Positions 57,335 through 63,682 of a DNA stretch of 64,000 bases are shown piece after piece (position 1 is the first letter of the stretch; every line of letters begins with the position of its first letter). The notes under the pieces are model-generated. The model was not told the origin of the DNA and ran no database searches. It worked only from the letters and a program-made list of their open reading frames with translations. Origin of the DNA: Sphingomonas morindae (lineage in GTDB: Bacteria > Pseudomonadota > Alphaproteobacteria > Sphingomonadales > Sphingomonadaceae); the NCBI RefSeq assembly GCF_023822065.1, contig NZ_CP084930.1, forward strand, positions 1,938,001 to 2,002,000. Reading direction: 5' to 3'. A program made the translations under genes and the position numbers.

Positions 57335-58075
57335 CTACGCTGCGATTGCGGAATTGATGCTGCTGACGATCGGGCGCGCCGTGTTGCGCGCCAGCTGGGC
57401 CTTGTGGTCGCGCACCGCCTGCTCGGCCTCGGCTTGGCTGAGGCCAGCCGCGATATAGGCGTCGACCCCGGCTGGTTCGCGTGTTCCGGCATCTTCGACA
57501 TTCGTCGAAAGGCCGGCCTCTCGCAGGATCTCAGCGGCCTGCTCCGGCGTGCACACCTCCACCGGCTCGGGCTTCTCACGGGCGAGGAACTCGGCCAGCC
57601 AGCGGAGCGAGCTGCGATCGGATCGGCGCTGCGCCCATCCCTTCTGGACCGCCGCCATGATCGCCGGCACGATCTTGGCCGGGTGGTCGACAGAGGCGCG
57701 CGACACGCGGATGCCGCGATAGAGCAGGTCGCCCGGGATGCCGCGCAGCGCGTCGGCGGCGGCGGCCAGCCATTCCACCCGGTCGTCCTCGTTAAGCCCG
57801 GTCGGAGCGACCATCGCCAGCACCGGCGTGAGCGCATCGACGATCAGCTCGGGCGGAGCCGGCACCAACTGCTCGTCCGCTTCGGCCAGAGCAGCCGGGA
57901 GCAGGTCGCGCGCGGCGGCTGGCACCAGGGCGGCGAGATCGGGATCACGACGCTCGGCGAGCAGCCATGCGGGCGATGACGCGATCGCGTGCAGCGACGG
58001 TGCGGCCGGGGCCCGAGCCGGGAGCCGAGCGGCCTGAGGAGCGTGCGCTAGAGCGCGGTTGTTCGTTCCGGTCAT
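57335..58075 (-). CDS. hypothetical phage protein of the replication block
   Basis: The 246-residue protein (MTGTNNRALAHAPQAARLPA) has a middle region (IVDALTPVLAMVAPTGLNED, DRVEWLAAAADALRGIPGDL, LYRGIRVSRASVDHPAKIVP) that looks globular and helical. Its first 130 bases overlap the end of the replication-like gene in another frame. I do not recognise the family. It may be a replication partner. Confidence 0.58.
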   Translation of the reverse strand: MTGTNNRALAHAPQAARLPARAPAAPSLHAIASSPAWLLAERRDPDLAALVPAAARDLLPAALAEADEQLVPAPPELIVDALTPVLAMVAPTGLNEDDRVEWLAAAADALRGIPGDLLYRGIRVSRASVDHPAKIVPAIMAAVQKGWAQRRSDRSSLRWLAEFLAREKPEPVEVCTPEQAAEILREAGLSTNVEDAGTREPAGVDAYIAAGLSQAEAEQAVRDHKAQLARNTARPIVSSINSAIAA

Positions 58076-58760
58076 AGGATCCCTCGAGGAGGCGGTTGAA
58101 GCTGGAAGGCTGGAGGAGGAAGTCGAAGTCGGCGCGCCACCCGCTGCCGCTGTCGCCGCGGCAGAAGCTGGATCGCTCGACGGCTGCGATCGCCTCGGTG
58201 AAGCCGTCGGCGCCGTGCTCAGCCAGCCGCGCGCCGATCCGTTTCCGGCGCTCCTCGGTCAGCTTCTCGACCCTCGGCAGCCCGGCGCGCGCCGCCATGG
58301 CGTTCCAGGCGGCGGCGATGTTGGCGTAGTCGGGCTTGGCTCGCTGGGCGGCGATCCCGGCGATCAGCACCCCCAGCGCGGCCTGAGCGGCGGCAATCGC
58401 TGCGGTGGTCGGCACCCCGATCGGATCGGCCTCACGCGCATGCGCGACACACACACCCGGGGTGGGGGTTAATTTTTGGGGTTCTAGGGGGCTTTTATTG
58501 GGGGCGGGGTCCGCGTCACGCTCGTCACGCAATGTCACGCGCGTCACGCGTGACGGTGCCGCAGCATCCGCAGCCCGCTTCCGGCGCTGCCGCTCGGCCG
58601 CCAGGTGACGCACCTGAGCCTCGCGCGCCTCCCGCGCGCGATCGGCTGCAGCCTCGGCGTCGAGCAGGCGCGCGGCGCGGCCGAGCTCGAGCGCCACCTC
58701 GGCGACGAGCCCCGCCGGGGTGCCGGCTTCAATCAGGCGCTGGATGAGAGCAGCGGACAC
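57945..58760 (-). CDS. phage replication-type protein
   Basis: The 271-residue protein starts at GTG 58760 after GGAG. The C-terminal half has the motif order seen in phage replication organisers: NIAAAWNAMAARAGLPRVEK, LTEERRKRIGARLAEHGADG and FTEAIAAVERSSFCRGDSGS, ending WRADFDFLLQPSSFNRLLEG. The N-terminal part is a charged helix. It should act in origin recognition or helicase loading. The polar low-complexity tail overlaps the next gene. Confidence 0.68.
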   Translation of the reverse strand: MSAALIQRLIEAGTPAGLVAEVALELGRAARLLDAEAAADRAREAREAQVRHLAAERQRRKRAADAAAPSRVTRVTLRDERDADPAPNKSPLEPQKLTPTPGVCVAHAREADPIGVPTTAAIAAAQAALGVLIAGIAAQRAKPDYANIAAAWNAMAARAGLPRVEKLTEERRKRIGARLAEHGADGFTEAIAAVERSSFCRGDSGSGWRADFDFLLQPSSFNRLLEGSYDRNEQPRSSARSSGRSAPGSGPGRTVAARDRVIARMAARRAS

Positions 58761-58762
58761 GA

Positions 58763-58978
58763 TCAGAACTCCACGGGCTCGTGCAGCAGCTTGTCGGCGA
58801 CGAAGGCCGCGCGGACCTTCGCTGCCTCACGGGCGCGCGCCGCCGCCTGGCGCTCAGCGCGCCCCGCCCGCCGAGCGGCCAGCGCCGTGTCCAGCCGGGC
58901 AATCTGCTCGGCTGTGGGCACGGGCAGCCGCGCGGGGGCAGAGCGGCGCCAGCGGGTCAGGATGGCGGGCAGGCGCAT
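58763..58978 (-). CDS. small basic hypothetical phage protein
   Basis: The 71-residue protein is rich in arginine and alanine ([40 protein letters not shown]). ATG 58978 overlaps the GapR-like stop (TGATG). It may be a nucleic-acid-binding helix, but composition alone suggests this. Confidence 0.55.
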   Translation of the reverse strand: MRLPAILTRWRRSAPARLPVPTAEQIARLDTALAARRAGRAERQAAARAREAAKVRAAFVADKLLHEPVEF

Positions 58979-59220
58979 CAGCTCAGGCCCAGCGCCGCCT
59001 TATAGGTCTCGAGGAGCGCCTCGGCCTCGTCGCGCGCGTTCTTCTCCATCTTCCGAAGCCGCACGATCTGGCGCATCGTCTTGGGATCGTAGCCCTGCGA
59101 CTTGGCTTCCAGGTAGACGTCCTTGATGTCGCCGGCGATCCCGGTCTTCTCTTCCTCAAGGCGCTCGACGCGCTCAATGAAGAGGCGGAGCTGATCGGCC
59201 GCGATATTGTCGTCAGACAT
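58978..59220 (-). CDS. GapR family (DUF2312) DNA-binding protein
   Basis: The 80-residue protein matches DUF2312/GapR end to end: [60 protein letters not shown]. GapR is an alphaproteobacterial nucleoid protein that clamps overtwisted DNA and helps gyrase ahead of replication and transcription. A phage copy in the replication block could support phage DNA replication or compete with the host protein. Confidence 0.9.
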   Translation of the reverse strand: MSDDNIAADQLRLFIERVERLEEEKTGIAGDIKDVYLEAKSQGYDPKTMRQIVRLRKMEKNARDEAEALLETYKAALGLS

Positions 59221-59599
59221 GGTCGTTCCCTTCGATGGTGAAGCCGAGGCGCTCGGCGAGCGCGATCATCTCGGCGGTGGTGGCGAAGCCGTTGCGGCCG
59301 CCAATCTTCCAGTGCCCGGCCGGCCCGCCGGCGAGCGGCGCGGCGAACACGACGTAGTGCCGGCTCTGAAGGAAGAGCTTCGCGCGCTCGGCAGGTTGGG
59401 CCAGGCGCTCGCGGGTCGCATGCTCCGCGAGCACGGTGCGGGCGACCGCCTTTGCGACGCTTCCGTTCCGGCGCTTGCCGGCCAGGATCGCCGCCGTCTG
59501 CCGGCGCTGCTCGGCCCGGTAGGCGATGAAGGCGCGCTCTTCGGGGCTCACGGGCCCGGCGGCGCGCTCCGGCGGCCGGTAGCTGTCCCAGGCGCTCAC
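59213..59599 (-). CDS. hypothetical phage protein
   Basis: The 128-residue protein ([20 protein letters not shown]) is basic in the first half ([20 protein letters not shown]) and ends with [23 protein letters not shown] 59599 overlaps the methyltransferase stop as GTGA, so the two are coupled. No family is recognised. Confidence 0.6.
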   Translation of the reverse strand: MSAWDSYRPPERAAGPVSPEERAFIAYRAEQRRQTAAILAGKRRNGSVAKAVARTVLAEHATRERLAQPAERAKLFLQSRHYVVFAAPLAGGPAGHWKIGGRNGFATTAEMIALAERLGFTIEGNDHV

Positions 59600-60261
59600 G
59601 AGCGCGCCTCCGGCGCCAGCCAGCGCAGGTTCGTCGGCCGATCATGTGGGCGGGTCCAGACGATCCAGCAGAAGTCGGTCGTGCCGCCGCGGAAGGCGCG
59701 CTCGCCCATCTCTGCGATCTTCTCGCCCGGCGGCATGCTTGGGCGCTGCGAGAGGATCAGGACGTCGCTCGGCGGCCACTCGCGGAAGAGCGCCCAGCGC
59801 GCCCGGCTGGCGAGGAATGACAATTGCTGGAGCATGCAGACGCGGAGCGCCGGCAGCGCCAGCGCATGGCGCGCGAACCGCTCCGCCATCCGGAAAGGCG
59901 GATTCGTGACGATCGAGAAGCGGCCTGAAGGCGTCACCACCAAGGCTGGATCCAGCGACAGGAAGTCGGCGATCACCTTGCCGCCGGCATAGCCCTGATC
60001 CCGAATGTCGCTGCCAACCGCGCGGAAGTCCCGCGCCTCGAACGTGTCGGGGATGGTGCCGCCGCCGCACGCCGGGTCCCAAATCAGGGAATCGGCGAGA
60101 TCGATCGCATCGGCTAGCTGTTCGACGCACCAGCGCGGCTCGACATACCAGTCGTCCGCAGCGCGCTCGTAGGTCGACGCCTTGAAGTTCTGCGCCGGGT
60201 TGACCGGCAAAGCTGTCACGTTCGCGAAAGCAGCCGCTTCCGCGCCAGTCTCAACGTCCAT
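59596..60261 (-). CDS. phage DNA N6-adenine or N4-cytosine methyltransferase-like protein
   Basis: The 221-residue protein has SAM-binding motif I as SLIWDPACGGGTIPDTF (D62) and catalytic motif IV as NPPF (N120-F123), typical of DNA N6A or N4C methylases. There is no target-recognition extension and no restriction partner nearby, so it is likely an orphan phage methyltransferase protecting phage DNA or marking replication state. Confidence 0.78.
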   Translation of the reverse strand: MDVETGAEAAAFANVTALPVNPAQNFKASTYERAADDWYVEPRWCVEQLADAIDLADSLIWDPACGGGTIPDTFEARDFRAVGSDIRDQGYAGGKVIADFLSLDPALVVTPSGRFSIVTNPPFRMAERFARHALALPALRVCMLQQLSFLASRARWALFREWPPSDVLILSQRPSMPPGEKIAEMGERAFRGGTTDFCWIVWTRPHDRPTNLRWLAPEARS

Positions 60262-60301
60262 GTCGCTACTCCCTGGGCGTCGCGGCGCCCGTGCTATGTC
60301 C

Positions 60302-60568
60302 TCAGGTGGCCGGGCGGCCGGATGGGTTGTCGGGTTCAGGCGGGAGGAGGCGCCGTTCCAGCTCCTCGATGGCCGCTCGGGCGCCGTCCCGCTCGATCTT
60401 CAGAAAGCCCGCCTCACGCTTGAAGGCCTCGGCATCGTCGGCGGACCGACGGAGCGCTCTCACAAGGCGATCACGGTCGGCCAGCACGTCGCGATGCTCC
60501 GGCATGTGCTGCTCGAGGGTGCGCTCGAGAGCGCGGGCATAGCCCCAGGGGTTCAGCCACCAGGGCAT
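60302..60568 (-). CDS. small helical phage protein
   Basis: The 88-residue protein starts MPWWLNPWGYARALERTLEQ and has a coiled-coil body (DRDRLVRALRRSADDAEAFK, IERDGARAAIEELERRLL). ATG 60568 overlaps the upstream stop by TGATG. No family is recognised. Confidence 0.58.
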   Translation of the reverse strand: MPWWLNPWGYARALERTLEQHMPEHRDVLADRDRLVRALRRSADDAEAFKREAGFLKIERDGARAAIEELERRLLPPEPDNPSGRPAT

Positions 60569-61056
60569 CAGCCGCGCCCCTCCAGCAGCCGCAGTCCGCG
60601 CGCCCGGCGGCGCTCCCGCAGCATGTCGATCGTCCGGCCGGCCGCGTCGAGCGCGCCGCACATGGCGTCCAGCTCGCGATCGTCGATCTTGCCGTCGTCG
60701 GCCAAGGCGACTGCCACCTGGTGCAGCAGGTCGGTGAGGGCAGGGAGCGTGTCCCGGTCCGTCACCGGCGAGGTCTCGAGCGGGACCAGCTTCATGCCGA
60801 CGAGCGCGAGCACGTCATTCGCGAAACGCCCGTCCCATTCGCGGCAGCCGCGCAGGAAGGAGACGACGCCCATGTCTCCGTGCCCCTTCCGGTAGCTCTC
60901 CGCCCGGTCCTTGCTCTTCCCCAGCACGACGCCGAGATCCGCGTCGGTGGTGCCCTTGTCCTCGTCCTTGATCCGCGCGAGCGAGGCGCCGAGCGTCTCG
61001 ATCAGCGTGGACGCCGAAACAGTGCGATAGCGGGGGTGGATTTGCCCTTCGCTCAT
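60568..61056 (-). CDS. phage regulatory protein (CII-like DNA-binding suspected)
   Basis: The 162-residue protein contains STLIETLGASLARIKDEDKG, TTDADLGVVLGKSKDRAESY and RKGHGDMGVVSFLRGCREWD, resembling CII-like or small phage helix-turn-helix regulators. The C-terminal half is helical (DTLPALTDLLHQVAVALADD). ATG 61056 overlaps the stop of the 26-codon gene and follows GGAG. As second or third gene of the Cro-side transcript, it occupies the CII position. Confidence 0.65.
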   Translation of the reverse strand: MSEGQIHPRYRTVSASTLIETLGASLARIKDEDKGTTDADLGVVLGKSKDRAESYRKGHGDMGVVSFLRGCREWDGRFANDVLALVGMKLVPLETSPVTDRDTLPALTDLLHQVAVALADDGKIDDRELDAMCGALDAAGRTIDMLRERRRARGLRLLEGRG

Positions 61057-61133
61057 GCAGCATCTCCACGACCATGGATGAAGTCGAACAGCTTGCGCAT
61101 GCCGACGGTGTCGAGAACACGACGAGCTATCAT
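61053..61133 (-). CDS. 26-residue coupled micro-gene
   Basis: ATG 61133 overlaps the Cro-like stop (ATGA) and is preceded by GGGAGG. The frame MIARRVLDTVGMRKLFDFIH, GRGDAA ends in a TGA that overlaps the next start, again as ATGA. Double overlap with a strong ribosome site argues that it is translated. It could be a real micro-protein or a coupling element that sets expression of the next gene. Confidence 0.55.
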   Translation of the reverse strand: MIARRVLDTVGMRKLFDFIHGRGDAA

Positions 61134-61321
61134 GCAGCCTCCCGGCCGGCGAAAGAGCGCATGAAGCTGCGGACCTTCTGCTCTGTTTCCGGCCACACCC
61201 GGCGACCGTCGCGGACTTGGCGGACGAAGTGCCGATCTCCCAGTGCGTCCTTCCCAAAGCGGGTTGGGGCGATTTGGTGATCGCGCAAAAACATCTCGAT
61301 ATCTGCGAGGAGCGTGCTCAT
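61130..61321 (-). CDS. small Cro-like phage regulator
   Basis: The 63-residue protein MSTLLADIEMFLRDHQIAPT, RFGKDALGDRHFVRQVRDGR, RVWPETEQKVRSFM has the short helix-turn-helix plan of Cro-like proteins common in alphaproteobacterial prophages. It is divergent from the CI-type repressor, and the 90-bp gap holds two operator palindromes. It should repress the CI promoter in lytic growth. Confidence 0.72.
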   Translation of the reverse strand: MSTLLADIEMFLRDHQIAPTRFGKDALGDRHFVRQVRDGRRVWPETEQKVRSFMRSFAGREAA

Positions 61322-61335
61322 GCCCTCATCTCTAA

Positions 61336-61375
61336 GTGTGATGCTTCACACCGTCAAGGTGTGATCTGTCGCACC
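61336..61375. promoter_or_regulatory. repressor operators between cro-like and cI-like genes
   Basis: GTGTGATGCTTCACAC (61336-61351) is a perfect palindrome. GGTGTGATCTGTCGCACC (61358-61375) is a palindrome with one mismatch. Centres are 23 bp apart and share the half-site GTGTGA. A further half-site GTGTGA is near 61397-61402. They match the sites at 62457-62504. Confidence 0.82.
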
Positions 61376-61411
61376 TATCCGCCCCGCCGTGTTCCGTGTG
61401 AAACAACCCAC

Positions 61412-62023
61412 ATGCAGGACCGTGAGATGGAGCGCGTCCGTGAAGCGCTGCGGCGCCTCATGGAGAAGAAGGGCATCAAGGCAAAGCCCCTGGCTCAGCA
61501 GGCTGGGCTCGGGGAAACGGCCGTCCGCGACATCCTTGAGGCGAGGAGCAGCGACGTTCGCGTCGGCACCCTGCGGAAGCTTGCTACTACCCTCGATACG
61601 TCGATCGAGGAGTTGATGGGGACGAGTGATGTCCCGCTCTCTGGCCGCGTAGGCGCCGGAGGGTCAGTGATCTTCGAGGAGAACGGGCACAGCGATCGGG
61701 CGCCCCGGCCGGCCGGGATCGGCGGCGAGCTGGAGGCGCTTGAGGTCATCGGCGACTCGATGCTACCTCGATACTCATCCGGGGACATCGTCTACATCTC
61801 GCGGACCCATGATGGCGTGAAAGAGGAATATCTCGGGGAGTATTGCGCAGCCCGCCTTGCCAGCGGAGAGACGTACATCAAGCTCTTGGCCCGCGGGTCT
61901 CGGCCCGGATATTTCACGCTACGCTCGCTGAACGCGGCAGACATGGAAGACGTCGAACTAGATTGGGCCAGCCCCATCATTTCGGTGCTTCCGCGCTATG
62001 CTCGGAAGATGCTGGGTTACTGA
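61412..62023 (+). CDS. CI-type phage repressor (XRE helix-turn-helix plus S24 peptidase)
   Basis: The 203-residue protein has an XRE domain (residues 5-70: LRRLMEKKGIKAKPLAQQAG, LGETAVRDILEARSSDVRVG) and an S24/LexA-type autoprotease. The Ala-Gly cleavage site is A82-G83 in GRVGAGG, the nucleophile S116 in IGDSMLPRYSSGD and the base K157 in YIKLLARG. It should hold lysogeny and be cut after RecA activation. ATG 61412 is used; ATG 61427 is possible. It is the anchor of the immunity region. Confidence 0.92.
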   Translation: MQDREMERVREALRRLMEKKGIKAKPLAQQAGLGETAVRDILEARSSDVRVGTLRKLATTLDTSIEELMGTSDVPLSGRVGAGGSVIFEENGHSDRAPRPAGIGGELEALEVIGDSMLPRYSSGDIVYISRTHDGVKEEYLGEYCAARLASGETYIKLLARGSRPGYFTLRSLNAADMEDVELDWASPIISVLPRYARKMLGY

Positions 62024-62447
62024 TCCAGTACCTGAACCCGCCGGGGGGCGGATCAGGTGGGAGGCTTCCCGGGAAGTAAGAAGCGGTCCGAACGTCATCA
62101 TCGGACAAGGTGACGCTTAGCAGGGCGCCTAGCAGGCAGGCGCGCCCCATGCCGACACTGGCGATGATCCCGCACACGCCTCGGCCGTCCTGGTGAATTG
62201 CGCGCCTCAACCAGCTTCCGCGCGGCACATAGCCGATCGTTTCCCCGGACGCGGTTTCAACCCGCAGGGCCAACTCGTCGTGGGGATTATCGGGCTCATG
62301 TATGAAACGAACGGCCTCGCCCGCTGAGCAGGCAGCAAGGCTCTCTTGGTGAAATGATACACCGGCAACCCGAACGTACAGCACGCCATCATCCACGCTG
62401 AGCGACTCCGACTCGATGGCCCTATGATCCCTAACACAGGTGAACAT
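61977..62447 (-). CDS. HIRAN-domain protein in the immunity region
   Basis: The 156-residue protein carries a HIRAN domain at about residues 23-115: LYVRVAGVSFHQESLAACSA, VRFIHEPDNPHDELALRVET and SGETIGYVPRGSWLRRAIHQ. HIRAN binds 3' single-stranded DNA ends in HLTF/Rad5 and occurs alone in bacteria and phages. ATG 62447 lies 9 bp from an operator, so transcription is probably repressor-controlled. Its 3' end overlaps the CI gene by 47 bp, convergently. Confidence 0.75.
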   Translation of the reverse strand: MFTCVRDHRAIESESLSVDDGVLYVRVAGVSFHQESLAACSAGEAVRFIHEPDNPHDELALRVETASGETIGYVPRGSWLRRAIHQDGRGVCGIIASVGMGRACLLGALLSVTLSDDDVRTASYFPGSLPPDPPPGGFRYWISNPASSEHSAEAPK

Positions 62448-62456
62448 TTCAAGAAC

Positions 62457-62504
62457 GGTGTGAAACTTCCCACATAGCTGTTGACGTGGTGTGATCTGTC
62501 CCAC
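62457..62504. promoter_or_regulatory. second operator set, between HIRAN and rightward early genes
   Basis: GGTGTGAAACTTCCCAC (62457-62473) and GGTGTGATCTGTCCCAC (62488-62504) repeat the half-site and layout of the sites at 61336-61375; the second differs from 61358-61374 by one base. TTGACG (62481-62486) with CTACTT 17 bp on may be the rightward promoter they cover. Confidence 0.78.
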
Positions 62505-62515
62505 TACTTAGCTCC

Positions 62516-63043
62516 ATGGCCCGACGCGGGCGATGGAGACCTTTCGTGATCCACCAGAAAATCGAACCGCCGTTCGACGAGCGCGATCCGGACACCGCCC
62601 AGGTGCTCGATCAGGCGCTGCCGATGGTGAAAGCCCTCGCCGGACTGCGCGGGCAGAAGGCGCCGCCGAAGCCGCGCGACGCGGAGGGGCTGGCCGTCGA
62701 GATCCGCAAGGTTGAGGAGCTGCTGGCCCTCAAGGCCGATCGCATCGGGTGCTCGGTCGAAGAGCTCGAGGCGAGGGGGCGCGAGCTGATCGAGGCGCGC
62801 ACCAAGCGCAAGCTGCCGCCGGTCCGCTTCCAGGTCGCCGAGCCGGCGCGCCAGCCGAGCGAGGTCGAGCGCAAGGCTGATCTGGAGATCGGCTGCATCG
62901 AGGACGAGATCCGCGAGCAGGAGGCCCGCAGGGTCGAGGAGGAAGTCAAGCTGGAGCGGCGGCGCGGGCGGATCGCCCAGCTGCGCACCCGGCTCGCTCA
63001 GCTGAAGCTGGAGCGCGCTGGCCTCGCCGGAGGTGCCGCGTGA
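62516..63043 (+). CDS. first rightward early phage protein, coiled coil
   Basis: The 175-residue protein starts MARRGRWRPFVIHQKIEPPF just after the operators. The second half is a long charged helix (EVERKADLEIGCIEDEIREQ, EARRVEEEVKLERRRGRIAQ). No family is recognised. Position suggests an immediate-early function. Confidence 0.62.
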   Translation: MARRGRWRPFVIHQKIEPPFDERDPDTAQVLDQALPMVKALAGLRGQKAPPKPRDAEGLAVEIRKVEELLALKADRIGCSVEELEARGRELIEARTKRKLPPVRFQVAEPARQPSEVERKADLEIGCIEDEIREQEARRVEEEVKLERRRGRIAQLRTRLAQLKLERAGLAGGAA

Positions 63044-63276
63044 TGCGCCTCGTCTTCATCACCGCGCCGATTGGCGCCCTGATTGGCTGGGCCGCTGTAG
63101 CCGCTGCCCTGGCGGGCGACGCCTGGCTCGCCTGGAGCCTGATCGCCGCCTCGCTCTTCTGCATGGCCGCCCCCTGGCTCTTCGACGATGCCGAGCAGGA
63201 CGAGCCCGCCGCAGACGAGCAGGTGCTGGGCGACATGGTGTTGCAGGCTGGCCCGCAGGGTCCGGAGCTCGCCTGA
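63043..63276 (+). CDS. small two-helix membrane protein
   Basis: The 77-residue protein has two membrane spans (LVFITAPIGALIGWAAVAAA, LAWSLIAASLFCMAAPWLF) and an acidic tail (DDAEQDEPAADEQ). ATG 63043 (or GTG 63040) follows GGAGG and overlaps the previous stop; its own stop overlaps the next start by TGATG. The plan suits a superinfection or host-membrane factor, but nothing decides this. Confidence 0.58.
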   Translation: MRLVFITAPIGALIGWAAVAAALAGDAWLAWSLIAASLFCMAAPWLFDDAEQDEPAADEQVLGDMVLQAGPQGPELA

Positions 63277-63644
63277 TGCTGACCCGGCTTCCCGCCCGCC
63301 GCCAGCGCAACAGCGGCGCCGCGCAGAAGGTGCGCAGCGTGCCGGGGCATCTCGCCTGGGTCCGCGGGCATGGCTGCTCTGTGCCCGGCTGCCAGCCGGA
63401 TGCGGACCGGCCGGGCTCCGATCGGATTGAGGCCGCCCACGTTCGGCGCGGCACCGACGGGGGCGCCAGCCTGAAGCCGCACGATCGCTGGGCGATCAGC
63501 CTGTGCGCTCACCATCACCGCCGGCAGCATGAGGTCGGCGAGGCGTCGTTCGAGCGCGAGACGGGCATCGACATGGCCGCGCTCGCCCGCGCCTTCGCCG
63601 CGCGATCGCCGCATCGCGCCAAGCTCGACGAGGCACCGCTTTGA
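63276..63644 (+). CDS. HNH-type (DUF968-like) nuclease
   Basis: The 122-residue protein has the treble-clef HNH plan: HGCSVPGCQPD with the first zinc cysteines, IEAAHVRRGTDGGASLKPHD with the HNH histidine, and WAISLCAHHHRRQHEVGEAS with the closing Cys/His. DUF968/NinG-like proteins act in phage recombination or as Holliday-junction-type nucleases. It is coupled to both neighbours. Confidence 0.78.
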   Translation: MLTRLPARRQRNSGAAQKVRSVPGHLAWVRGHGCSVPGCQPDADRPGSDRIEAAHVRRGTDGGASLKPHDRWAISLCAHHHRRQHEVGEASFERETGIDMAALARAFAARSPHRAKLDEAPL

Positions 63645-63682
63645 ACCGTTCGACCTATAGCCTCTTCAGTGGCGGAGTTCGC

